Below the pieces are notes generated by a model. It searched no databases. It was not told the DNA's origin and saw nothing but the letters and a program-made list of their open reading frames with translations. A stretch of DNA of 64,000 nt from Thomasclavelia spiroformis. GTDB taxonomy: Bacteria > Bacillota_I > Bacilli_A > Erysipelotrichales > Coprobacillaceae. Numbering within the stretch: the first letter of the stretch is position 1; each line of letters starts with the position of its first letter. Positions 8,349-15,560 of this stretch are shown here, one piece after another. The stretch lies in contig JACJKV010000012.1 in assembly GCA_016901755.1 (NCBI GenBank), positions 1 to 64,000 on the forward strand, given 5' to 3'. The translations under genes were made by a program, and so were the position numbers.

Positions 8349-9190
8349 TATATCTGACAGTTTTTTAAATATTCCAGACAAATGTATGTTTTCTGGCCAA
8401 TTTCATCATGAAGAGCCACTTTTTTGGATTGCTCCAGCAGATCATCATCAAGATTATTCAAATCAATGACCTGTATATTTTTCTGGCGATAATAAGAAAA
8501 CAGATAATGCTGATTGGGTAAGATATCGTTAGTAATCAGGTAATTTGTATGCATATTTTCTTTTACTTTTTTTTCATGACCAAGATATTCGATCCAGCTT
8601 AAAAACATTTTAAGATTATAATCATTTAATGAGTAACCAACAAACAGAAAAACATGATCAATCAGTAAAGATTTAATATATAGTTCCATGAGACTATGCG
8701 TGTGAGAAAAGCGCAGATAATCATCTTCTTTAAAGACAATCTGGGAAACATCATCAATGTCCCCATGCATTTTCATCAGATAATGATTAGAATTGGCTTT
8801 TAACAAATCTCGATCACTGGTAATTACATCATAACCATAATGATCTAAAAGATGATCATAATTGGTAGTTATTATGTGATTAGGCTGTAAAGAAATAATC
8901 ATATCATCTAAAATGTTTGGCTGAAAATCATCAGCAAATGCATCAGTGAGAATCTGATAATATTCTTTATGATCAGGAGATGTATCCTGACTATAAAAAT
9001 ATTGAGGTATTTTAATATATTCGTCGGTTGAAAGGAATTCCTGATGCTGATAGTTCAGTTTTTGAGCGTATATTCTGACTATTTGTCCCCAGGTTGGCAC
9101 TTTAGAATTTTTAGAAACACCTGCTCCTACAAAAATAACCAGTTTATGATGATTTAATGCTTTTTTTATCTGTAATAAAATTTCTTTCAT
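8348..9190 (-). CDS. SIR2-like (SIR2_2) NAD-binding domain protein
   Basis: A 280-residue protein that looks like a stand-alone SIR2_2 domain. Support comes from the nucleotide loop VIFVGAGVSKNSKVPTW near the start, ITTNYDHLLD, KMHGDID (the catalytic-His region), and LFVGYSLNDYNL. Bacterial SIR2-like proteins often cleave NAD+, some in anti-phage defence, but they normally carry an effector or sensor domain that is absent here. ATG 9190 has AAGGTGA six bases upstream. An ATG at 9205 in frame lacks a site. It lies 17 bases behind the P-type ATPase gene and is probably co-transcribed with it. Function not assigned. Confidence 0.75.
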   Translation of the reverse strand: MKEILLQIKKALNHHKLVIFVGAGVSKNSKVPTWGQIVRIYAQKLNYQHQEFLSTDEYIKIPQYFYSQDTSPDHKEYYQILTDAFADDFQPNILDDMIISLQPNHIITTNYDHLLDHYGYDVITSDRDLLKANSNHYLMKMHGDIDDVSQIVFKEDDYLRFSHTHSLMELYIKSLLIDHVFLFVGYSLNDYNLKMFLSWIEYLGHEKKVKENMHTNYLITNDILPNQHYLFSYYRQKNIQVIDLNNLDDDLLEQSKKVALHDEIGQKTYICLEYLKNCQI

Positions 9191-9207
9191 ACAAATCACC
9201 TTCATTT

Positions 9208-11559
9208 TTATAATTTGATTTTATCGATTAGTTTAATAAAAACATGATCGTATAACAGATCAAAAAGTTTGAAACCAAGCAAATAAAACGCTTTTGAAAA
9301 AGTAACGATCCCCATTAGCAGGATTGCTCCAGTATAATCTATATTACCTAAACCAAGAAACTGGTGGCCGATAAATAAACATAAATAGAGTCCCAGCTGC
9401 ATAATATAAATGATTGCAGCACGATACATTGTTAAAGGTGTGTAAATATGCTTTAAGCCATTATAATAGCTCCATGAAGTTAATAAAACACAGATCGTAT
9501 ACAGCATTTTTTTATCATAGCCTAAAATTCGCCCACCGTTAACGATGACTGTCGCAAAGACAGCAATCATAAATGCATATGGGAATGCATTACGAAATAC
9601 TGTTTTTAAAAAATCACCAGAAACGCGATTAAAATTTGGTTCATAAGTTAAACAGAATGTTGGAATTCCAACACAGCAGGCACTGATTACGGTCAGCTGA
9701 ATTGGCTCAAAAGGGTAGCCATAGCCAATGAGAATAAGTCCTGTTGATAATAATACTGAAAAAATAGTTTTGATCAGATACATTGAAGCTGAGGCTGTGA
9801 TATTGTTAATGACTCGTCGACCTTCGTGGACAATATGTGGCATTGCACTAAAGTTATTATCCAGCAAAACAATACTGGCAGCATTTTTAGCAGCGTCACT
9901 GCCTGCGGCCATGGCAATCGAACAGTCTGCGCTCTTTAAGGCTAAAACATCATTTACACCATCACCAGTCATCGCAACAGTATGCCCATGTTTCTGTAAT
10001 GCGACGACCATCTGCTTTTTCTGCATTGGTGAAACACGACCGAAAATAGTATATTGTTCAACCGCTGTTAAAAGCTGTTCGTCATTTAAAGTGCTGGCAT
10101 CGATATATTTTTCATGACCATCAACTCCTGCTCTTTTGGCAATGGCAGCTACTGTTACAGGATCATCACCGGAAATTATTTTAATAGCGGTACCTTGCTT
10201 TTTAAAATAAGATAAGGTATCAGAGGCATCTTCTCGAATGATATCAGAAAGGATGATCAAAGCGATACAGGATAAATCCTCTGGAATAGCAGTTTCACCG
10301 ATAATCTGCTGACTAAAGCCAACAGTTAATACTCGATATCCGTTTTTGGTGTATTTATGACACAGTCCTTTTAATTGTTCATCTGGATGGCTGAAAACAA
10401 ACTGCAAAGCTCCAATGTAGACCGTTCCAATTTCCTCGAATGAAACAGCGCTATATTTTCTTTGTGAAGAAAAAGGAATAAGATACCAGGGATCATAATC
10501 CTGATGTTTTGGAAATCTTTCATTTAATGCCTTAGCTGTAACATTCTGGTCATCAAGATAATAGTTTAGGTTTTGAATGAGTTTTTCAACATTGGTTTGA
10601 CTGTTTAATATAATAAGGTCTTCAACTTTCATTTTTCCTTCGGTTATGGTTCCAGTCTTATCCAGACAGATCGTATCCACGCGAGCAAGTGTCTCGATGC
10701 AGAAAAGATCTTGTACTAATGTCTGCTTTTTGGCTAAGCGTACGATACTCAAGGTTAATGCAATCGATGTTAAAAGAACCAGACCAGAAGGAATCATACC
10801 TAAAACTGCAGCTACCGTAGAAACTACAGCATCTTCAAAGAGGGCATGACCAACAAAATATTCTTTCAGGAAGAGCAATATAGCAATGGGAACGATCAGA
10901 AAAGAAATGATTTTTAATATTTTATTTAAGGCTATATTGAGCTGAGATGCTTTAGATTTGCTTTTCTTTGCCTCTTCAATCAGACTATGAACATAATTAT
11001 CTTTACCGACATGCAATACCTGGCATAAGGCGTTGCCGGACGTTACAAAGCTGCCTGAATAAAGAAAATCGTCAGGGGTCTTTAATACGGCATCGGATTC
11101 ACCTGTCAGCAGGGATTCATTGACTTCCAGCTGACCTTCCAGCATGATACAGTCAGCAGGGATCTGTTTACCAGTTACGAGAATGATCAGATCGTCTTTG
11201 ACGATTTCATCAATATTAATTGTGAGGAAATCATCATTTCTTAAAACTTCGATCGTATTGTTATGCAGGATCGTTAGTCTGTCTAGAGTCAGCTTAGCTT
11301 TAATTTCCTGATAGATTCCGGTCAATGTATTAAAAATGACAACAACGATAAACAGCATATTACGGTATGAGCCTACAAAAAACACACACGCCAGTAAGAT
11401 GATGTTTATCAGATTGAAAAATGTAAAAATATTATTAATGAATATTTCTTTATAAGTTCTTGTTATTTCCGATTGAATTATATTTTTCTGATTGTTTTTG
11501 ATTCTTGTCTGGACTTCACTATCAGATAAACCAGTATATTGATTATTAAATATCTTCAT
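9208..11559 (-). CDS. Cation-translocating P-type ATPase (P2-like, CtpE/CaxP group)
   Basis: An integral membrane pump of 783 residues. It has LLTGES in the actuator domain, the phosphorylation site DKTGTITEGK, the hinge MTGDGVNDVLALK, and about ten membrane segments (pairs near residues 45-95 and 220-285, six at the C-terminus). There is no heavy-metal domain or CPC motif, so it is not P1B. The M4 segment reads GMIPSGLVLLTS, where Ca2+ pumps have PEGL; the acidic ligand is replaced by Ser. The pattern resembles the CtpE/Exp7 group linked to Ca2+ homeostasis, but the ion is not proven. ATG 11559 has AAGGTGG upstream; a GTG at 11568 has none. It is followed by the SIR2-like gene. Confidence 0.88.
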   Translation of the reverse strand: MKIFNNQYTGLSDSEVQTRIKNNQKNIIQSEITRTYKEIFINNIFTFFNLINIILLACVFFVGSYRNMLFIVVVIFNTLTGIYQEIKAKLTLDRLTILHNNTIEVLRNDDFLTINIDEIVKDDLIILVTGKQIPADCIMLEGQLEVNESLLTGESDAVLKTPDDFLYSGSFVTSGNALCQVLHVGKDNYVHSLIEEAKKSKSKASQLNIALNKILKIISFLIVPIAILLFLKEYFVGHALFEDAVVSTVAAVLGMIPSGLVLLTSIALTLSIVRLAKKQTLVQDLFCIETLARVDTICLDKTGTITEGKMKVEDLIILNSQTNVEKLIQNLNYYLDDQNVTAKALNERFPKHQDYDPWYLIPFSSQRKYSAVSFEEIGTVYIGALQFVFSHPDEQLKGLCHKYTKNGYRVLTVGFSQQIIGETAIPEDLSCIALIILSDIIREDASDTLSYFKKQGTAIKIISGDDPVTVAAIAKRAGVDGHEKYIDASTLNDEQLLTAVEQYTIFGRVSPMQKKQMVVALQKHGHTVAMTGDGVNDVLALKSADCSIAMAAGSDAAKNAASIVLLDNNFSAMPHIVHEGRRVINNITASASMYLIKTIFSVLLSTGLILIGYGYPFEPIQLTVISACCVGIPTFCLTYEPNFNRVSGDFLKTVFRNAFPYAFMIAVFATVIVNGGRILGYDKKMLYTICVLLTSWSYYNGLKHIYTPLTMYRAAIIYIMQLGLYLCLFIGHQFLGLGNIDYTGAILLMGIVTFSKAFYLLGFKLFDLLYDHVFIKLIDKIKL

Positions 11560-11670
11560 ATATTCCACCTTTATGGTTTTTTATCATATATTTATTTTAA
11601 TGTACTTTCCGTTTTTTTACAATGATACTTTCAGTAATAAAGGTTTAAACTTTGGATGATCATAAAATTG

Positions 11671-11699
11671 TATACAATTTTAAAGAAATATGCTATGAT
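11671..11699 (+). promoter_or_regulatory. Probable sigma-A promoter of citrate synthase
   Basis: TATACA, 17 bases, TGC-TATGAT: a weak -35 with an extended -10, ending about 31 bases upstream of the start codon. Confidence 0.5.
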
Positions 11700-11730
11700 A
11701 TTTTTATCACTATATTTAGGGGGTGAATAT

Positions 11731-13065
11731 ATGAGTGAATTTATCAATTATGTCTTTCAAAGAAGTCAGACAATTAATAAAATTGATAATCAGCTGTATA
11801 AAAAATATAATGTTAAAAATGGTTTAAGAAATGAAGATGGGACCGGAGTATTAGTAGGTTTAACCAAAATATCAGATGTTGTTGGTTATGAAAAAGAACA
11901 TGGGAAAAAAGTTGATACTGAAGGGAAATTATATTATCGAGGAATTAAGGTTTCAGATTTCATTTCCGGACATGATCCTAAAGACAGATTCCTGTTTGAA
12001 GAAGCATGTTTTCTTATTTTATTTGGTTATTTACCTAATAAAGAAGAACTGGAATCATTTAAAAAAGAACTGGCACAGCATTATGAACTGCCAATTAATT
12101 ATTTGCATGTCAGACTTCTGTCTTTTCCGGTACAGAATATGATGAACAAACTGCAGCAGGAAGTTTTAATGCTGTATACTTATGACAATAACCCAGATGA
12201 TGTTTCACCAGATGGCACTTTGGAAAAGGGTCTGGATCTTATCGCCAAGATTCCAGAAATCATCTGCTATTCATATCGCAGTAAAGTTCATTACTATGAT
12301 AATCAAAGTTTGTTTATTCATCCAATCAGAGCAGATTATTCGATAGCTGAAAATATTTTGCAGATGTTAAGAATCGATCAGAAGTTTACTCAGACCGAAG
12401 CCGCTGTTTTGGATATGTGTCTTGTTCTCCATGCTGATCATGGGGGAGGGAACAATTCAACATTTACTAATGTTGTGATGTCTTCTACTGGAACCGATAT
12501 TTATTCATGCTTTTCAGGAGCGATAGGTTCATTGAAAGGACCAAAACATGGTGGTGCTAATCTTGCGGTAGCTAAACAGATGAAACTGGCTATCGATCAG
12601 CTTGGTTTAAATCCTTCTGATGAAGATATGCTGGCACTGATCAGAAAAATTCTGGATAAAGATTTTAATGATCATAGTGGATTGATTTATGGAATTGGAC
12701 ATGCTGTTTACACTTTAAGTGATCCACGTTGCCAGATTCTGTCAAAAAAATGCAAAGAACTGGCTATAGAAAAAAATCGTTTACCAGAATATGAATTTTA
12801 TCATCGTTTTGAAACATTAGCAGTTCAGGAAATTAAAGCCAGAAAAGGAATCAATGTATGTGCAAATATCGATTTCTATAGCGGACTGGTATATGATATG
12901 CTAGGCATTCCAAAAGATTTGTATACACTCATGTTCGTAATAGGTCGTTCAGTGGGATGGGTAGCACATAATATAGAAAATAAACTGTATTCAGGTAAAA
13001 TAATTCGTCCTGCAGGTAAATATGTAGGTGAAAAGAAAAAATATATTCGATTAAATGACAGGTAG
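11731..13065 (+). CDS. gltA: Citrate synthase
   Basis: Condenses acetyl-CoA and oxaloacetate to citrate; members of the family may also use propionyl-CoA. The product is 444 residues, with catalytic histidines in GPKHGGANLA and GIGHAVYTLSDPR, and LHADHGGGNNSTF in the large domain. ATG 11731 follows GGGGTGA; an upstream in-frame ATG at 11656 has no site and would add a non-conserved tail that overlaps the promoter. It is a single-gene unit with its own promoter and terminator. No aconitase or isocitrate dehydrogenase adjoins, so it may supply glutamate precursors in a partial cycle or be a 2-methylcitrate synthase. Confidence 0.93.
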   Translation: MSEFINYVFQRSQTINKIDNQLYKKYNVKNGLRNEDGTGVLVGLTKISDVVGYEKEHGKKVDTEGKLYYRGIKVSDFISGHDPKDRFLFEEACFLILFGYLPNKEELESFKKELAQHYELPINYLHVRLLSFPVQNMMNKLQQEVLMLYTYDNNPDDVSPDGTLEKGLDLIAKIPEIICYSYRSKVHYYDNQSLFIHPIRADYSIAENILQMLRIDQKFTQTEAAVLDMCLVLHADHGGGNNSTFTNVVMSSTGTDIYSCFSGAIGSLKGPKHGGANLAVAKQMKLAIDQLGLNPSDEDMLALIRKILDKDFNDHSGLIYGIGHAVYTLSDPRCQILSKKCKELAIEKNRLPEYEFYHRFETLAVQEIKARKGINVCANIDFYSGLVYDMLGIPKDLYTLMFVIGRSVGWVAHNIENKLYSGKIIRPAGKYVGEKKKYIRLNDR

Positions 13066-13088
13066 AAGCTGTAAAAGCTTCTATTTTT
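13063..13088 (+). terminator. Rho-independent terminator after citrate synthase
   Basis: TAGAAGCT/AGCTTCTA with a five-base loop is followed by five Ts. It includes the stop codon. Confidence 0.85.
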
Positions 13089-13178
13089 CTTTGAATATCA
13101 GTTATTTTAAGTGGTTTATCATTATGAAATAAGCTATAATATAGTTAACGATATAAACAGACAGGTTAGGGTAAATAT

Positions 13179-13328
13179 ATGTATAAATTGTTTAAGCTAT
13201 GGTTTTATTTTAAGATAATATTTGAAATAATAGGAAAGATCATCAGACTGATAGGCAAGCTGCTCAAGGTGATCATCAGAAAAAATGTTTTTACACAAGA
13301 TAATATCATACATAGAGAAGAACAGTAA
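13179..13328 (+). CDS. Small basic amphipathic peptide (49 residues), hypothetical
   Basis: A short reading frame from ATG 13179 to TAA 13328. Residues 1-34 alternate Ile/Leu/Phe with Lys/Arg (KIIFEIIGKIIRLIGKLLK), which would form a strongly amphipathic, positively charged helix. The tail from about residue 36 is polar. A TATAAT lies about 45 bases upstream, and the start is preceded by AGGTTAGGG, a moderate ribosome site. A good terminator begins right at the stop codon. This layout supports a real small gene. A membrane-surface-binding role is possible; no family is recognised. Confidence 0.5.
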   Translation: MYKLFKLWFYFKIIFEIIGKIIRLIGKLLKVIIRKNVFTQDNIIHREEQ

Positions 13329-13361
13329 AAAAACGCAATCACTTTGGATTGCGCTTTTTTT
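13327..13361. terminator. Bidirectional terminator between the small peptide gene and ilvE
   Basis: CGCAATC/GATTGCG stem with seven As before and seven Ts after. It serves the plus-strand peptide gene and the minus-strand ilvE. Confidence 0.88.
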
Positions 13362-14385
13362 ATTCAATAACTTTGATCCATCCTTCAGGTGCTTCAATAG
13401 TACCCATTTGAATTCCTGTTAAGGTTTCATATAGTTTTTTTGTGACAGGTCCCATTTCTTCCATTCCACTTGGGAAGCAGATTTCTTGACCATGATCAAC
13501 GATTTTACCAACTGGTGAAATAACGGCAGCAGTTCCACATAATCCACATTCAGCAAAATCTTTGACTTCATCAAAATAGACTTCTCTTTCTTCTACTTCT
13601 AAACCTAAATATTTTTCAGCAACATAAACTAAAGAACGTCTGGTTATTGAAGGTAAGATACTGTCTGACTTTGGAGTAACCAGTTTTCCATCTTTAGTAA
13701 TAAAAATGAAGTTAGCTCCACCAGTTTCTTCAACTTTTGTTCTTGTTGCAGGATCCAAATACATATTTTCATCAAAACCGTTTCTATGTGCATCCATGAT
13801 TGGATGTAAGCTCATAGCGTAATTTAAACCAGCTTTGATATGACCAGTACCATGAGGGGCAGCTCTGTCAAAATCACTGACTCTGATTGTCAATGGTTTA
13901 ATTCCTCCTTTGAAGTAAGGTCCAACAGGAGTTACAAATACTCTAAACTGATATTCGTTTGCTGGTTTGACACCAATAATAGGATCACTTCCAAACATGT
14001 ATGGACGAATATATAAAGTTGCGCCAGAACCATAAGGTGGTACATAATCAATATTTGCTTTGACAACTTTTTCGATTGCTTCTACCCATTTATCTTCTGG
14101 ATAAACAGGCATTTCTAAACGTTTGCAGCTGTCAGCCATACGGCTGGCATTTAAATCAGGACGGAAACAAACAACTTTTCCATCAGCGGTTGTATAGGCT
14201 TTTAATCCTTCAAAACATGTTTGTGCGTACTGAAGAACACAAGCACATTCATTGATTACAACTTTATCATCATCTGTAATTGTTCCTTCATCCCATGTTC
14301 CATCTTTATAGTTTGATACAAATCTTGCTTCAGTAGGAATATAACCAAAGCCAAGATTTGACCAGTCAATATCTTTTTTTGCCAT
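13360..14385 (-). CDS. ilvE: Branched-chain amino acid aminotransferase
   Basis: A PLP enzyme (fold type IV) that transfers amino groups between glutamate and the keto acids of Leu, Ile and Val. The product is 341 residues. It has YAQTCFEGLKAY near the N-terminus, the PLP lysine in GHIKAGLNYA, the cofactor-binding VEETGGANF, and the phosphate-binding LPSITRRS and CGTAAVISPVG segments. The site AGGAGAGG precedes the start. It is a single gene with its own upstream region, which holds an inverted repeat at 14461-14475. No other ilv/leu genes adjoin, so it may serve catabolism or salvage. Confidence 0.95.
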   Translation of the reverse strand: MAKKDIDWSNLGFGYIPTEARFVSNYKDGTWDEGTITDDDKVVINECACVLQYAQTCFEGLKAYTTADGKVVCFRPDLNASRMADSCKRLEMPVYPEDKWVEAIEKVVKANIDYVPPYGSGATLYIRPYMFGSDPIIGVKPANEYQFRVFVTPVGPYFKGGIKPLTIRVSDFDRAAPHGTGHIKAGLNYAMSLHPIMDAHRNGFDENMYLDPATRTKVEETGGANFIFITKDGKLVTPKSDSILPSITRRSLVYVAEKYLGLEVEEREVYFDEVKDFAECGLCGTAAVISPVGKIVDHGQEICFPSGMEEMGPVTKKLYETLTGIQMGTIEAPEGWIKVIE

Positions 14386-14460
14386 TTTCTAATTCCTCTC
14401 CTTTTAAGATATATTAAATTTTAAAACTTCTTTTTAATCTTATTACAATTTTACGCTTCA

Positions 14461-14475
14461 TGACAATTCGTGTCA
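14461..14475. promoter_or_regulatory. Inverted repeat (possible operator) upstream of ilvE
   Basis: TGACA-ATTCG-TGTCA is a 5-bp palindrome with a 5-base spacer, about 75 bases upstream of ilvE, overlapping a TTGACA hexamer on the minus strand. An operator role is inferred. Confidence 0.35.
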
Positions 14476-14518
14476 ATAATAATTTAATATACACTATAAT
14501 AAAAAATTATTAACAATA

Positions 14519-15040
14519 TCAAATTAAATAACACTGCAGATTTTCCAGAATATCTAATGATTTTTGATGTAAATCTGGATCGCTGCCTGCAATACCTTGT
14601 GTATCAATAAATATCTGTACTTCAGGTAAGGCTGCTTTACAGATAATAGCATTAGAAATTACGCAAATGTGAGAGACTACGCCTACCAGGGTAATGCTTT
14701 CATAAGAACGATTTTGCAGGTAATTGCCCAACTCCAGTGAGCCAAAAGTATTTTTGTTAAAACATTGATCCTGTTTTTGTTTTTGGGTACTCACTTTTCC
14801 ATAGAGCTGCCATCCTTCACTGTTTTCAATACAGTGAACAATAGGCAGGTTCTGACCTTCCTGAGTTGAAAGATAGTTTTCAAAATGAGTATCAAAAGTA
14901 AAAATGACCTCATCATTATGATCATGATATTCTTCAATCAATGAAGAAATATGATCGTCAAGCAGTTTTGCTTTTTCAAAGCCTAAACTGCCATCAACAA
15001 AATCTTTTTGATAATCGACAACAATTAATAATTTTTTCAT
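14519..15040 (-). CDS. Isochorismatase-family cysteine hydrolase (nicotinamidase-like)
   Basis: A cytoplasmic alpha/beta hydrolase of 173 residues. It has the catalytic Asp in VVDYQKDFVDG, metal-site residues in TFDTHFENYLSTQEG, the catalytic Lys in NKNTFGS, and the nucleophile Cys in VGVVSHICVISNAI. The DTHF/HCI arrangement resembles small nicotinamidase-type proteins, so release of nicotinic acid from nicotinamide is the most likely activity. Other isochorismatase-like hydrolases have the same triad, so no symbol is given. It is divergent from the arsR gene. Confidence 0.82.
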   Translation of the reverse strand: MKKLLIVVDYQKDFVDGSLGFEKAKLLDDHISSLIEEYHDHNDEVIFTFDTHFENYLSTQEGQNLPIVHCIENSEGWQLYGKVSTQKQKQDQCFNKNTFGSLELGNYLQNRSYESITLVGVVSHICVISNAIICKAALPEVQIFIDTQGIAGSDPDLHQKSLDILENLQCYLI

Positions 15041-15078
15041 AAATATAACCTCTTTTTTTCTTTATTTTAGCATACATC

Positions 15079-15106
15079 TTGACTTTGTAAATAAAACTAA
15101 TATAAT
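15079..15106 (+). promoter_or_regulatory. Sigma-A promoter of the arsR-cadA unit
   Basis: TTGACT, 16 bases, TATAAT. The -10 box directly precedes the ArsR operator palindrome. Confidence 0.75.
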
Positions 15107-15109
15107 TAC

Positions 15110-15129
15110 ATATGAACATATATTCATAT
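15110..15129. promoter_or_regulatory. ArsR/SmtB-type metal-responsive operator
   Basis: A 20-base palindrome with one mismatch, containing TGAACA...TTCA as in SmtB, CzrA and CadC operators. It covers the expected transcription start, so apo-repressor would block initiation and metal would relieve it. Confidence 0.75.
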
Positions 15130-15147
15130 GAAGAAGGAGCGTGCTAT

Positions 15148-15486
15148 ATGGATAAAATCATTAATCAGGATATCATAGATCGGGTACAAGCAACTATGCC
15201 AAATGAAGAAGTGCTGTATGATGTGGCAGAGCTTTTTAAAATTTTTGGAGATTCTACCCGAATCAGGATCATATGTGCTTTGTTTGAAAATGAAATGTGT
15301 GTATATGATCTGGCAGCCTGTTTGAAAATGAATCAGTCTGCTATTTCACATCAGCTTCGTATTTTAAAGGCTAATAAGCTGGTTAAAAATCGTAGAGAAG
15401 GAAAAATGATATATTACTCTTTAGATGATGATCATGTTAAATCGATTTTTGAAGCCGGTTATAATCATATTTTAGAAATGAAATAA
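15148..15486 (+). CDS. ArsR/SmtB-family metal-sensing transcriptional repressor
   Basis: Winged-helix repressor of 112 residues. It has LFKIFGDSTRIRIICAL, the ELCV-like segment NEMCVYDLA, the recognition helix NQSAISHQLRILK, and the wing KNRREGKMIYYSL. The C-terminal DDDHVKSIFEAGYNHI carries the Asp/His pattern of the alpha-5 zinc site found in SmtB and CzrA. The Cys in ENEMCVYDLA could be the ELCV-type ligand of Cd sensors. ATG 15148 has GGAG eight bases upstream; the ATG at 15112 lies inside the operator. It probably represses itself and the P1B ATPase gene downstream. The metal is inferred as Zn/Cd. Confidence 0.9.
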   Translation: MDKIINQDIIDRVQATMPNEEVLYDVAELFKIFGDSTRIRIICALFENEMCVYDLAACLKMNQSAISHQLRILKANKLVKNRREGKMIYYSLDDDHVKSIFEAGYNHILEMK

Positions 15487-15512
15487 TTATTATCAAAGGA
15501 AGGAAAATATTA

Positions 15513-15543
15513 TCGTTTATTTGTATTCGGGTGCAGTAAACGA
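15513..15543 (+). other. Intercistronic hairpin between arsR and the P1B ATPase gene
   Basis: TCGTTTA pairs with TAAACGA around a 17-base loop, with no T-run after it. It follows a purine-rich AAAGGAAGGA stretch that has no usable start codon. It may tune expression of the downstream pump; no function is shown. Confidence 0.35.
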
Positions 15544-15560
15544 GTAATTGAGGGACGGAT

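Noticed and set aside
8348-9190. Calling the SIR2-like gene an anti-phage defence system
   Set aside because: No partner (TIR, AGO, STAND, HerA) is near and the protein has no effector or sensor domain. The evidence does not go beyond the SIR2-like fold.
9728-10117. A 129-residue plus-strand frame opposite the P-type ATPase gene
   Set aside because: Shadow of the conserved ATPase coding sequence; no promoter or ribosome site.
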